This document shows positions 6,030 through 6,338 of a stretch of 6,338 bases of DNA, piece after piece. A program made the position numbers and the translations under genes. Under the pieces are notes generated by a model. The model saw nothing but the letters and a program-made list of their open reading frames with translations, ran no database searches and had not been told where the DNA came from. The DNA is from Spirochaetaceae bacterium (lineage in GTDB: Bacteria; Spirochaetota; Spirochaetia; DSM-27196; SKKC01), in contig PWGF01000027.1 of assembly GCA_003554375.1 (NCBI GenBank), positions 1 through 6,338 on the forward strand, read 5' to 3'. The stretch's first letter is position 1. Every line of letters begins with the position of its first letter.

Positions 6030-6338
6030 TCACCGCAGGGAGAGACGCTCGTCCACAATGCCCGCCACATCGCGTTGGTCATGTGCTACAAGAATCACGG
6101 TCGGCGCGTACCGACTCCGATACCGGCTGAGGAGCTCGACCAAGCCGCGCTTGGTCACAGCATCTTGTCCGGAAAACGGCTCATCCAGGAGGAGAACTTG
6201 CGCCGTCGCCGCAAGCGCCCGAGCCAATGCAGCGCGCCGCTTCATACCTCCGCTTAGCTCGTGCGGAAAAGCTTCCGGCGGGAGGCCCACTGCCCGCACC
6301 CACTCGTCGGCAGCGGGACTCGAGGTGCCTGCAGCCCA
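6030..6338 (-). CDS. ABC transporter ATP-binding protein, C-terminal part (5' end outside window)
   Basis: The frame is open from the window edge (6338) to the TGA at 6032-6030 and gives 102 residues; the Walker A and Q-loop part lies beyond the window. The fragment begins WAAGTSSPAADEWVRAVGL and then shows the ABC signature LSGGMKRRAALARALA, Walker B with catalytic glutamate VLLLDEPFSGQD, the D-loop SGQD, and the H-loop ILVAHD. These define a nucleotide-binding domain that powers a membrane transporter. The SGGMKRR form of the signature resembles small importer ATPases of the nitrate/sulfonate/taurine kind, but the substrate cannot be inferred. Only about 16 residues follow the H-loop, so the C-terminus is minimal. 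It lies on the same strand as the hydrogenase genes, 225 bp upstream, and is probably a separate transcription unit. Confidence 0.92.
   Translation of the reverse strand, partial: WAAGTSSPAADEWVRAVGLPPEAFPHELSGGMKRRAALARALAATAQVLLLDEPFSGQDAVTKRGLVELLSRYRSRYAPTVILVAHDQRDVAGIVDERLSLR

Noticed and set aside
5367..6257. 296-residue plus-strand open frame across hndA, the leader and the ABC gene
   Set aside because: It crosses two real genes and the AT-rich leader, with an abrupt composition change inside it and no recognisable motifs; a chance open frame.

Overview
The window is GC-rich bacterial DNA dominated by one four-gene minus-strand operon, 5804 down to 1108. It encodes a soluble, multi-subunit, NAD(P)-linked [FeFe]-hydrogenase with the gene order hndA-hndB-hndC-hndD, as in the Desulfovibrio Hnd enzyme and related to the HydABC electron-bifurcating hydrogenases. 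An oxygen-sensitive [FeFe]-hydrogenase wired to a flavin/NAD subunit points to an anaerobic, probably fermentative or syntrophic bacterium. The flanking BCCT-family transporter is often a compatible-solute importer and hints at a saline habitat. The taxon cannot be fixed from these genes.

Layout: 1-903 (+) is the C-terminal 300 residues of a BCCT transporter whose start lies outside the window. 904-1107 is a convergent intergenic gap with a short tandem repeat at the end of the transporter gene and a GC-rich hairpin without a T-tract. 1108-2862 (-) is hndD, the H-cluster catalytic subunit. 2863-2943 is a GC-rich spacer. 2944-4764 (-) is hndC, the NuoF-like FMN/NAD(P)H subunit. 4768-5151 (-) is hndB, a small thioredoxin-fold subunit that has lost every cysteine. 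5148-5804 (-) is hndA, a NuoE-like [2Fe-2S] subunit with a long charged tail. 5805-6029 is a 225-bp leader whose hndA-proximal part is strikingly AT-rich and carries a long inverted repeat. 6030-6338 (-) is the C-terminal end of an ABC-transporter ATPase that runs off the window.

How the genes work together (family knowledge plus inference): HndC exchanges electrons with NAD(P)H through FMN. HndA and the Fe-S domains of HndC carry electrons between the flavin and HndD. HndD has two N-terminal Fe-S domains, two [4Fe-4S] sites and a complete H-cluster motif set, and makes or consumes H2. The ferredoxin domains on HndC and HndD are the expected contacts for external ferredoxin if the complex bifurcates. 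hndA/hndB overlap by ATGA and hndB/hndC are 3 bp apart, indicating tight translational coupling. hndD is set off by 81 bp but has its own good ribosome binding site. No H-cluster maturase gene (hydE, hydF, hydG) is present, so those must be elsewhere.

The most noteworthy oddities are the cysteine-free HndB, the acidic-then-basic HndA tail ending in an A-run at the hndA/hndB junction, and the 13-bp-arm dyad upstream of the operon. I see no wholly new system here.
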